From assembly GCA_033239125.1 (NCBI GenBank), contig BSWB01000004.1, positions 84,286,501 through 84,350,500 on the forward strand: DNA of 64,000 bases, in the 5' to 3' direction. A model generated the notes under the pieces. That model was not told the origin of the DNA. It was given only the letters and a program-made list of their open reading frames with translations, and ran no database searches. The DNA is from Fagopyrum homotropicum. Its lineage: Eukaryota > Streptophyta > Magnoliopsida > Caryophyllales > Polygonaceae. The translations under genes and the position numbers were made by a program. Positions 28,301 to 39,670 of this stretch are shown here, piece after piece; position 1 is the first letter of the stretch, and every line of letters starts with the position of its first letter.

Positions 28301-31201
28301 CTCGGACATGACCATGCCATCGTCGGGCATGACAATGCCATCGTCGGGCATGACAAGGCCTGCACCGGGGGTGGAAACGCCATCGTCGGGCATGACAAGG
28401 CCAGCTTCGGGCATGGCAAGGCCATCGTCGGGTATGACAAAGCCATCGTCGGGCATGAAAAGCCATTCTCGGACATGGCGACGCCATCGTTGGGCATGAC
28501 AAGGCCAACGTCGCGCATGCCAAGGTTATGACAACGCAACTCTCGGACATGACAAGGACATCGTCGGGCATGGCAAGGCAATCGTCGGGCATGACAAGGC
28601 AACTCTCGGACATGGCCATGCCATCGTCGGGCATGACAATGCCATCGTCGGGCATGACAAGGCAACTCTCGGACATGACCATGCCATCGTCGGGCATGAC
28701 AATGCCATCGTCGGGCATGACAATGCCATCGTCGGGCATGACAAGGCCATCGTCGAGCATGACAAGGCTAGCGTCGGGAATGGCAAGGCTATCGTCTGGC
28801 ATGACAAGGCCATCGTCGGGCATGACATGGCCATCGTCGGGCATGACCAGGCAATCGTCGGGCATGGCAAGGCAAGCGTCGGGTATGGCAAGGGCATCGT
28901 CGGGCATGGCAAGGCAATCCTCGGGCATGACAAGGCAACTCTCGGACATTACAAGGCCAGCGCCAGGCATGACAAGGCCAACGTCGGGCATGACAAGGCC
29001 AGCGTCGGGCATGACAAGGCCATCGTCGGGCATCGCAAGCCCAACGTCGGGGATGACAAGGCCATCGTCGAGAACGCAAGGCCATCGTCGAGAACGCAAG
29101 GCCATCGTCGGGCATGACATTGTCATCGTCGGGTATGACAAGGCAATCGTCGGGCATGGCAAGGCCAGCGTCGGGCATGGCAAGGCCATCGTCGGGGATG
29201 ACAAGGCCATTGTCGGGCATGGCAAGGCCAGGGACGGGCATGGTAAGGCTATCGTCGGGCATGCCAAGGCCATCGTCTAGCATGACAAGACCATCGTCGG
29301 GCATGACAAGGCCATGGTCAGAAGGTCATCGTCGGGCATGACAAAGCCTTCGTCGGGCATGGCAAGGCCAGCGTCGGGGGTGGCAACGCCATCGTCGGGC
29401 ATGACAAGGCCAGCTTCGGGCATGGCAAAGCCAGCGACGGGCATGGCAAGGCCATCGTCGGGCATGCCAAGGCCATCGTCTAGCATGACAAGACCATCGT
29501 CGGGCATGACAAGGCCATGGTCGGGCTTGAGAAGGTCATCGTCGGGCATGACAAAGCCTTTGTCGGGCATGGTAGGCCTGCGTCGGGGGTGGAAACGCCA
29601 TCGTCGGGCATGACAAGGCCAGCTTCGGGCATGGCAAGGCCATCGTCGGGTATGACAAAGCCATCGTCGGGCATGAAAAGCCATTCTCGGACATGGCGAC
29701 ACCATCGTCGGGCATGGGAAGGCAATCGTCGGGCATGACAAGGCAACTCTCGGACATGACCATGCCATCGTCGGGCATGACAATGCCATCGTCGGGCATG
29801 GCAAGGCCTGCATCGGGGGTGGAAACGCCATCGTCGGGCATGACAAGGCCAGCTTCGGGCATGGCAAGGCCATCGTCGGGTATGACAAAGCCATCGTCGG
29901 GCATGAAAAGCCATTCTCGGACATGGCGACGCCATCGTTGGGCATGACAAGGCCAACGTCGCGCATGCCAAGGTTATGACAACGCAACTCTCGGACATGA
30001 CAAGGACATCGTCGGGCATGGCAAGGCAATCGTCGGGCATGACAAGGCAACTCTCGGACATGGCCATGCCATCGTCGGGCATGACAATGCCATCGTCGGG
30101 CATGACAAGGCAACTCTCGGACATGACCATGCCATCGTCGGGCATGACAATGCCATCGTCGGGCATGACAATGCCATCGTCGGGCATGACAAGGCCATCG
30201 TCGAGCATGACAAGGCTAGCGTCGGGAATGGCAAGGCTATCGTCTGGCATGACAAGGCCATCGTCGGGCATGACATGGCCATCGTCGGGCATGACCAGGC
30301 AATCGTCGGGCATGGCAAGGCAAGCGTCGGGTATGGCAAGGGCATCGTCGGGCATGGCAAGGCAATCCTCGGGCATGACAAGGCAACTCTCGGACATTAC
30401 AAGGCCAGCGCCAGGCATGACAAGGCCAACGTCGGGCATGACAAGGCCAGCGTCGGGCATGACAAGGCCATCGTCGGGCATCGCAAGCCCAACGTCGGGG
30501 ATGACAAGGCCATCGTCGAGAACGCAAGGCCATCGTCGAGAACGCAAGGCCATCGTCGGGCATGACATTGTCATCGTCGGGTATGACAAGGCAATCGTCG
30601 GGCATGGCAAGGCCAGCGTCGGGCATGGCAAGGCCATCGTCGGGGATGACAAGGCCATTGTCGGGCATGGCAAGGCCAGGGACGGGCATGGTAAGGCTAT
30701 CGTCGGGCATGCCAAGGCCATCGTCTAGCATGACAAGACCATCGTCGGGCATGACAAGGCCATGGTCGGGCTTGAGAAGGTCATCGTCGGGCATGACAAA
30801 GCCTTCGTCGGGCATGGCAAGGCCAGCGTCGGGGGTGGCAACGCCATCGTCGGGCATGACAAGGCCAGCTTCGGGCATGGCAAAGCCAGCGACGGGCATG
30901 GCAAGGCCATCGTCGGGCATGCCAAGGCCATCGTCTAGCATGACAAGACCATCGTCGGGCATGACAAGGCCATGGTCGGGCTTGAGAAGGTCATCGTCGG
31001 GCATGACAAAGCCTTTGTCGGGCATGGCAAGGCCTGCGTCGGGGGTGGAAACGCCATCGTCGGGCATGACAAGGCCAGCTTCGGGCATGGCAAGGCCATC
31101 GTCGGGTATGACAAAGCCATCGTCGGGCATGAAAACCCATTCTCAAACATGGCGACGCCATCGTCGGGCATGACAAGGCCAACGTCGCGCATGCCAAGGT
31201 T
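25331..31201 (+). repeat. Scrambled, recently amplified P-module mosaic
   Basis: Three copies of a segment of about 0.95 kb begin near 25.33, 28.41 and 29.86 kb (displacements 3077 and 1448 bp). Their conceptual translations are identical over P at 25451, 28528 and 29976. Between them lie shorter pieces of the 22.6-23.9 kb tract joined in new orders: abrupt joins near 26870, 27000, 27040, 27365, 27505, 28355 and 29715. CATGGTAGGCC recurs five times (about 26500, 27097, 27442, 28048, 29570). A doubled GAGAACGCAAGG monomer recurs four times (about 25994, 27562, 29072, 30519). P spacing falls to 597 and 304 bp. The longest minus-strand open frame of the window (914 codons, 25712-28456) lies here and is a by-product of the repeat. 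Confidence 0.8.
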
Positions 31202-33020
31202 ATGACAACGCAACTCTCGGACATGACAAGGACATCGTCGGGTGATGGCAAGGCAATCGTCGGGCATGACAAGGCAACTCTCGGACATGACCATGCCATC
31301 GTCGGGCATGACAATGCCATCGTCGGGCATGACAAGGCAACTCTCGGACATGACCATGCCATCGTCGGGCATGACAATGCCATCGTCGGGCATGACAATG
31401 CCATCGTCGGGCATGACAAGGCCATCGTCGAGCATGACAAGGCTAGCGTCGGGAATGGCAAGGCTATCGTCTGGCATGGCAAGGCTATCGTCTGGCATGA
31501 CAAGGCCATCGTCGGGCATGACATGGCCATCGTCGGGCATGACCAGGCAATCGTCGGGCATGGCAAGGCAAGCGTCGGGTATGGCAAGGGCATCGTCGGG
31601 CATGGCAAGGCAATCCTCGGGCATGACAAGGCAACTCTCGGACATTACAAGGCCAGCGCCAGGCATTACAAGGCCAGCGCCAGGCATGACAAGGCCAACA
31701 TCGGGCATGACAAGGCCAGCGTCGGGCATGACAAGGCCATCGTCGGGCATCGCAAGCCCAACGTCGGGGATGACAAGGCCATCGTCGGGAACGCAAGGCC
31801 ATCGTCGGGCATGACATGGTCATCGTCGGGTATGACAAGGCAATCGTCGGGCATGGCAAGGCCAGCGTCGGGCATGGCAAGGCCATCGTCGGGGATGACA
31901 AGGCCATTGTCGGGCATGGCAAGGCCAGCGACGAGCATGGCAAGGCCATCGTCGGGCATGCCAAGGCCATCGTCTAGCATGACAAGACCATCGTCGGGCA
32001 TGACAAGGCCATGGTCGGGCTTGAGAAGGTCATCGTCGGGCATGACAAAGCCTTCGTCGGGCATCGCAAGGCCAGCGTCGGGGGTGGCAACGCCATCGTC
32101 GGGCATGACAAGGCCAGCTTCGGGCATGGCAAAGCCAGCGACGGGCATGGCAAGGCCATCGTCGGGCATGCCAAGGCCATCGTCTAGCATGACAAGACCA
32201 TCGTCGGGCATGACAAGGCCATGGTCGGGCTTGAGAAGGTCATCGTCGGGCATGACAAAGCCTTTGTCGGGCATGGCAAGGCCTGCATCGGGGGTGGAAA
32301 CGCCATCGTCGGGCATGACAAGGCCAGCTTCGGGCATGGCAAGGCCATCGTCGGGTATGACAAAGCCATCGTCGGGCATGAAAAGCCATTCTCGGACATG
32401 GCGACGCCATCGTTGGGCATGACAAGGCCAACGTCGCGCATGCCAAGGTTATGACAACGCAACTCTCGGACATGACAAGGACATCGTCGGGCATGGCAAG
32501 GCAATCGTCGGGCATGACAAGGCAACTCTCGGACATGGCCATGCCATCGTCGGGCATGACAATGCCATCGTCGGGCATGACAAGGCAACTCTCGGACATG
32601 ACCATGCCATCGTCGGGCATGACAATGCCATCGTCGGGCATGACAATGCCATCGTCGGGCATGACAAGGCCATCGTCGAGCATGAGAAGGCTAGCGTCGG
32701 GAATGGCAAGGCTATCGTCTGGCATGACAAGGCCATCGTCGGGCATGACATGGCCATCGTCGGGCATGACCAGGCAATCGTCGGGCATGGCAAGGCAAGC
32801 GTCGGGTATGGCAAGGGCATCGTCGGGCATGGCAAGGCAATCCTCGGGCATGACAAGGCAACTCTCGGACATTACAAGGCCAGCGCCAGGCATGACAAGG
32901 CCAACGTCGGGCATGACAAGGCCAACGTCGGGAATGACAAGGCCATCGTCGGGCATCGCAAGCCCAACGTCGGGCATGACAAGGCCATCGTCGGGAACGC
33001 AAGGCCATCGTCGGGCATGA
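31202..33020 (+). repeat. 7.0-kb displaced copy of 24.2-26.0 kb
   Basis: Displacement to the 24-26 kb tract is 6957 bp at P (24245 versus 31202) and exactly 7000 bp from 31.67 kb on. The 43-bp change is fully explained by three visible events in this copy: a 1-bp gain at GTCGGGTGATGG near 31241, a tandemly doubled GGCAAGGCTATCGTCTG monomer near 31456-31497, and a doubled CAGCGCCAGG monomer near 31650-31690. P is also present at 32451. Confidence 0.82.
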
Positions 33021-33944
33021 CATGGTCATCGTCGGGTATGACAAGGCAATCGTCGGGCATGGCAAGGCCAGCGTCGGGCATGGCAAGGCCAGCGTCGGGC
33101 ATCACAAGGCCATCGTCGGGCATGGCAAGGCCGGCGTCGGGCATGGCAAGGCCGGCGTCGGGCATGGCAAGGCCATCATCCGACACGCCAAGGCCATCAT
33201 CGGGCATGACAAGGCATCGTCGGGCATGACATGGCCATCTTCGGGCATGGCAAGGCCATCGTCGGGCATGGAAAGGCTAGCGTCGGGCATGGCAAGGCCA
33301 CCGTCGGGCATGACAAGGCCACCGTCAGACATGGCAAGGTCATCTTTGGGCATGTCAAGGCCATCGTCGGGCATGACAATGCCATCGTCGGGCATGACAA
33401 GGCCATCGTCGAGCATGAAAAGGCCAGCGTCGGGAATGGCAAGGCTATCGTCTGGCATGCAAGGCCAACGTCGGGCATGACAAGTCCGTCATCGGGCATG
33501 ACAAGGCCATTGTCGGGCATGCCATGGCCATCGTCCAGCATGACAAGGGCATAGTCGGCCATGGCAAGGCCAGCGTCGGGAATGGCAAGGCCAGCTTCGG
33601 GCATGGCAAGGCCAGCGTCGGGCATGGCAAGGCCAGCTTCGGGCATGGCAAGGCCAGCGTCGGGCATGGCAAGGCCATCGTCGGGCATGACAAGGCCATC
33701 ATCGGACATGAAAAGGCCATGACAATGCCACGCTCGGACATGGCGAGGCCGTCGTCGGGATGACAAGGTCATGACTTGGCAACTCTCGGACATGACAAGG
33801 ACAACGTCGGGCATGGCATAGCCATCGTCGGGCATGACAAGACTATGACAATGCCTCTCTCGGACATGGCGTGGCCATCGTCGGGCATGACAAAATCATC
33901 GTCAAGCATGACATGGCAACTCTCGGACATGCCCATGCCATCGT
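33021..33944 (+). repeat. GGCCGGCG block copy 2 plus Q module, ending in a chimeric join
   Basis: It is collinear with 36.2-37.1 kb at displacements of 3177, then 3198, then 3156 bp. One monomer fewer near 33.08 kb and two extra GGCAAGGCCAGC monomers near 33.6 kb explain the steps. Q is at 33763. Homology stops at about 33940, where CTCGGACATGCCCATGCC runs into ATCGTCTAGCATGAC instead of ATCGTCGGGCATGAC. That switches from a Q module to the middle of a P module without leaving the 21-bp register. Confidence 0.8.
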
Positions 33945-36198
33945 CTAGCATGACAAGACCATCGTCGGGCATGACAAGGCCATGGTCGGGCTTGAGAAGG
34001 TCATCGTCGGGCATGACAAAGCCTTCGTCGGGCATGGCAAGGCCAGCGTCGGGGGTGGCAACGCCATCGTCGGGCATGACAAGGCCAGCTTCGGGCATGG
34101 CAAAGCCAGCGACGGGCATGGCAAGGCCATCGTCGGGCATGCCAAGGCCATCGTCTAGCATGACAAGACCGTCGTCGGGCATGACAAGGCCATGGTCGGG
34201 CTTGAGAAGGTCATCGTCGGGCATGACAAAGCCTTTGTCGGGCATGGCAAGGCCTGCGTCGGGGGTGGAAACGCCATCGTCGGGCATGACAAGGCCAGCT
34301 TCGGGCATGGCAAGGCCATCGTCGGGTATGACAAAGCCATCGTCGGGCATGAAAACCCATTCTCGGACATGGCGACGCCATCGTCAGGCATGACAAGGCC
34401 AACGTCGCGCATGCCAAGGTTATGACAACGCAACTCTCGGACATGACAAGGACATCGTCGGGCATGGCAAGGCAATCGTCGGGCATGACAAGGCAACTCT
34501 CGGACATGACCATGCCATCGTCGGGCATGACAATGCCATCGTCGGGCATGACAAGGCAACTCTCGGACATGACCATGCCATCGTCGGGCATGACAATGCC
34601 ATCGTCGGGCATGACAATGCCATCGTCGGGCATGACAAGGCCATCGTCGAGCATGACAAGGCCAGCGTCGGGAATGGCAAGGCTATCGTCTGGCATGACA
34701 AGGCCATCGTCGGGCATGACATGGCCATCGTCGGGCATGACCAGGCAATCGTCGGGCATGGCAAGGCAAGCGTCGGGTATGGCAAGGGCATCGTCGGGCA
34801 TGGCAAGGCAATCCTCGGGCATGACAAGGCAACTCTCGGACATTACAAGGCCAGCGCCAGGCATGACAAGGCCAACGTCGGGCATGACAAGGCCAGCGTC
34901 GGGCATGACAAGGCCATCGTCGGGCATCGCAAGCCCAACGTCGGGGATGACAAGGCCATCGTCGGGAACGCAAGGCCATCGTCGGGCATGACATGGTCAT
35001 CGTCGGGTATGACAAGGCAATCGTCGGGCATGGCAAGGAAAGCGTCGGGCATGGCAAGGCCATCGTCGGGGATGACAAGGCCATTGTCGGGCATGGCAAG
35101 GCCAGCGACGGGCATGGCAAGGCCATCGTCGGGCATGCCAAGGCCATCGTCTAGCATGACAAGACCATCGTCGGGCATGACAAGGCCATGGTCGGGCTTG
35201 AGAAGGTCATCGTCGGGCATGACAAAGCCTTCGTCGGGCATGGCAAGGCCAGCGTCGGGGGTGGCAACGCCATCGTCGGGCATGACAAGGCCAGCTTCGG
35301 GCATGGCAAAGCCAGCGACGGGCATGGCAAGGCCATCGTCGGGCATGCCAAGGCCATCGTCTAGCATGACAAGACCATCGTCGGGCATGACAAGGCCATG
35401 GTCGGGCTTGAGAAGGTCATCGTCGGGCATGACAAAGCCTTTGTCGGGCATGGCAAGGCCTGCATCGGGGGTGGAAACGCCATCGTCGGGCATGACAAGG
35501 CCAGCTTCGGGCATGGCAAGGCCATCGTCGGGTATGACAAAGCCATCGTCGGGCATGAAAAGCCATTCTCGGACATGGCGACGCCATCGTCGGGCATGAC
35601 AAGGCCAACGTCGCGCATGCCAAGGTTATGACAACGCAACTCTCGGACATGACAAGGACATCGTCGGGCATGGCAAGGCAATCGTCGGGCATGACAAGGC
35701 AACTCTCGGACATGGCCATGCCATCGTCGGGCATGACAATGCCATCGTCGGGCATGACAAGGCAACTCTCGGACATGACCATGCCATCGTCGGGCATGAC
35801 AATGCCATCGTCGGGCATGACAATGCCATCGTCGGGCATGACAAGGCCATCGTCGAGCATGACAAGGCTAGCGTCGGGAATGGCAAGGCTATCGTCTGGC
35901 ATGACAAGGCCATCGTCGGGCATGACATGGCCATCGTCGGGCATGACCAGGCAATCGTCGGGCATGGCAAGGCAAGCGTCGGGTATGGCAAGGGCATCGT
36001 CGGGCATGGCAAGGCAATCCTCGGGCATGACAAGGCAACTCTCGGACATTACAAGGCCAGCGCCAGGCATGACAAGGCCAACGTCGGGCATGACAAGGCC
36101 AACGTCGGGAATGACAAGGCCATCGTCGAGCATCGCAAGCCCAACGTCGGGCATGACAAGGCCATCGTCGGGAACGCAAGGCCATCGTCGGGCATGAC
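33945..36198 (+). repeat. 1206-bp HOR tandem pair
   Basis: Landmarks from 33945 to about 34.9 kb recur at 35151-36.1 kb with a constant displacement of 1206 bp, with P at 34422 and 35628. Each half contains the 210-bp doubled GGGCTTGAGAAGG block. The second half also matches 32.18-33.0 kb at 3177 bp, so it sits between a 1206-bp neighbour and a 3.2-kb neighbour in homology. Confidence 0.8.
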
Positions 36199-39100
36199 AT
36201 GGTCATCGTCGGGTATGACAAGGCAATCGTCGGGCATGGCAAGGCCAGCGTCGGGCATGGCAAGGCCAGCGTCGGGCATGGCAAGGCCAGCGTCGGGCAT
36301 CACAAGGCCATCGTCGGGCATGGCAAGGCCGGCGTCGGGCATGGCAAGGCCGGCGTCGGGCATGGCAAGGCCATCATCCGACACGCCAAGGCCATCATCG
36401 GGCATGACAAGGCATCGTCGGGCATGACATGGCCATCTTCGGGCATGGCAAGGCCATCGTCGGGCATGGAAAGGCTAGCGTCGGGCATGGCAAGGCCACC
36501 GTCGGGCATGACAAGGCCACCGTCAGACATGGCAAGGTCATCTTTGGGCATGTCAAGGCCATCGTCGGGCATGACAATGCCATCGTCGGGCATGACAAGG
36601 CCATCGTCGAGCATGAAAAGGCCAGCGTCGGGAATGGCAAGGCTATCGTCTGGCATGCAAGGCCAACGTCGGGCATGACAAGTCCATCATCGGGCATGAC
36701 AAGGCCATTGTCGGGCATGCCATGGCCATCGTCCAGCATGACAAGGGCATAGTCGGCCATGGCAAGGCCAGCGTCGGGAATGGCAAGGCCAGCTTCGGGC
36801 ATGGCAAGGCCAGCGTCGGGCATGGCAAGGCCATCGTCGGGCATGACAAGGCCATCATCGGACATGAAAAGGCCATGACAATGCCACGCTCGGACATGGC
36901 GAGGCCGTCGTCGGGATGACAAGGTCATGACTTGGCAACTCTCGAACATGACAAGGACAACGTCGGGCATGGCATAGCCATCGTCGGGCATGACAAGACT
37001 ATGACAATGCCTCTCTCGGACATGGCGTGGCCGTCGTCGGGCATGACAAAATCATCGTCAGGCATGACATGGCAACTCTCGGACATGCCCATGCCATCGT
37101 CGGGCATGACAAGGCCATCTTCGGGCATCACAAGGCCATCGTCGAGCATGACAAGGCCAACGTCGGGCATGAAAAGGCCATCGTCGGGCATGGCAAGGCC
37201 ATCGTCGGGCATGCAAGGCCATCGTCGGACATGCAAGGCCATCGTCGGGCATGACAAGGCCATCGTCGGGCATGACATGGCCATCGTCGGGCATGACCAG
37301 GCAATCATCGGGCATGGCAAGGCAAGCATCGGGTATGGCAAGGGCATCGTCGGGCATGGCAAGCCAATCGTCGGGCATGACAAGGCAACTCTCGGAAATT
37401 ACAAGGCCAGCGCCGGGCATGACAAGGCCAACATCGGACATGACAAGGCCAGCGTCGGGCTTGACAAGGCCATCGTCGGGCATGGCAAGCCCAACGTCAG
37501 GCATGGCAAGGCCATCATCGGGAACGCAAGGCCATCGTTGGGCATGACATTGTCATCGTCGGGTATGACAAGGCAATCGTCGGGCATGGCAAGGCCAGCG
37601 TCGGGCATGGCAAGGCCATCGTCGGGGATGACAAGGCCATCGTCGGGCATGGCAAGGCCAGCAACGGGCATGGCAAGGCCATCGTCGGGCACGCCAAGGC
37701 CATCGTCTAGCATGACAAGACCATCGTCGGGCATGACAAGGCCATGGTCGGGCTTGAGAAGGTCATCGTCGGGAATGACAAAGCCTTCGTCGGGCATGGC
37801 AAGACCAGCGTCGGGGGTGGCAACGCCATCGTCGGGCATGACAAGGCCAACTTCGGGCATGGCAAGGCCATCGTCGGGTATGACAAAGCCATCGTCGGGC
37901 ATGAAAAGCAACTCTCGGACATGGCGACGCCATCGTCGGGCATGACAAGGCCAGCGTCGCGCATGCCAAGGTTATGACAACGCAACTCTCGGACATGACA
38001 AGGACATCGTCGGGCATGGCAAGGCAATCGTCGGGCATGACAAGGCAACTCTCGGACATGACCATGCCATCGTCGGGCATGACAATGCCATCGTCGGGCA
38101 TGACAAGGCAACTCTCGGACATGACCATGCCATCGTCGGGCATGACAATGCCATCGTCGGGCATGACAATGCCATCGTCGGGCATGACAAGGTCATCGTC
38201 GAGCATGACAAGGCCAGCGTCGGGAATGGCAAGGCTATCTTCTGGCATGCAAGGCCAACGTCGGTCATGACAAGGCCATCATCGGGCATGACAAGGCCAT
38301 TGTCGGGCATGACATGGCCATCGTCGGGCATGACAAGGGCATAGTCGGCCATGGCAAGGCCAGCGTCGGGCATGGCAAGGCCAGCGTCGGGCATGGAAAG
38401 GCCAGCGTCGGGCATGGCAAGGCCATCGTCGGGCATGACAAGGCCATCATCGGACATGAAAAGGCCATGACAATGCCACGCTCGGACATGGCGAGGCCGT
38501 CGTCGGGATGACAAGGTCATGACTTGGCAACTCTCGGACATGACAAGGACAACTTCGGGCATGGCATAGCCATCGTCGGGCATGACAAGACTATGACAAT
38601 GCCTCTCTCGGACATGGCGTGGCCATCGTCGGGCATGGCAACGCCAGCGTCGGGAATGACAAGGCCATGTTAAGGCCACTCTCGGACATAACAAGGCCAG
38701 CGCCGGGCATGACAAGGCCAACGTTGCGCATGACAAGGCTAGCATCGGGCATGACAAGGCCATCGTCGGGCACGCAAGGCCATCGTCGGGCATGACAAGG
38801 CCATCGTCGGGCATGACATGGCCATCGTCGGGAAAGACAAGGCAATAGTCGGGCATGGCAAGGCCAGCGTCGGGCATGGCAAAGCCCTCGTTGGGAATGA
38901 CAAGGACAGCGTCGGGCATGAAAAGGCCATGACAATGCCACTCTCGGACATGGCGAGGCCGTCGTCGTGCACGACAAGGGCATGACTTGGCAACTCTCGG
39001 ACATGACAAGGACATTGTCGGGCATGGCATAGCTATCGTCGGGCATGACAAGACTATGACAATGCCTCTCTCGGACATGGCGTGGCCATCGTCGGGCATG

Positions 39101-39670
39101 ACAAAACCATCGTCGGGCATGACATGGCAACTCTCGGACATGCCCATGCCATCGTCGGGCATGACAAGGCCATCGTCGGGCATCACAAGGCCATCGTCGA
39201 GCATGACAAGGCCAGCGTCGGGCATGAAAAGGCCATCGTCGGGCATGGCAAGGCCATCGTCGGACATGCAAGGCCATCGTCGGGCATGACAAGGCCATCG
39301 TCGGGCATGACATGGCCATCGTCGGGCATGACCAGGCAATCGTCGGGCATGGCAAGGCAAGCGTCGGGTATGGCAAGGGCATTGTCGGGCATGGCAAGGC
39401 AATCCTCGGGCATGACAAGGCAACTCTCGGACATTACAAGGCCAGCGCCACGCATGACAAGGCCAACGTCGGGCATGACAAGGCCAGCGTCGGGCATAAC
39501 AAGGCCATCGTCGGGCATCGCAAGCCCAACGTCGGGCATGGCAAGGCCATCGTCGGGAACGCAAGGCCATCGTCGGGCATGACATGGTCATCGTCGGGTA
39601 TGACAAGGCAATCGTCGGGCATGGCAAGGCCAGCGTCGGGCATGGCAAGGCCATCGTCATGGATGACAAG
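36199..39670 (+). repeat. GGCCGGCG block copy 3 and Q/P/R module, lineage copy 2
   Basis: The block at 36.22-36.64 kb is followed by Q at 36919, P at 37974, Q at 38511 and R near 38665. It is collinear with 14.86-17.87 kb (21,800 bp) and with 46.46-49.1 kb (9815, then 9783 bp; the 32-bp change reflects the missing Q-adjacent sequence near 46.73 kb). A single-base difference, GTCGTGCACGACAAGG near 38966, distinguishes this copy from GTCGGGCACGACAAGG at 48.75 kb. Confidence 0.83.

Noticed and set aside
25712..28456. 914-codon open reading frame on the minus strand, and others of 588, 593, 658, 508 and 455 codons
   Set aside because: They consist only of the PDDGLVM, PTMALSC and RRWPCHA heptads, change heptad phase at 20- and 32-bp monomers, and overlap equally long frames on both strands. 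All three minus frames of the monomer lack stops, so length is no evidence of coding.
31202..32422. 406-codon plus-strand open reading frame
   Set aside because: It is open because a 1-bp gain near 31241 moves it from the MTRPSSG to the HDKAIVG phase. The homologous 24.2-kb copy lacks it as one frame.
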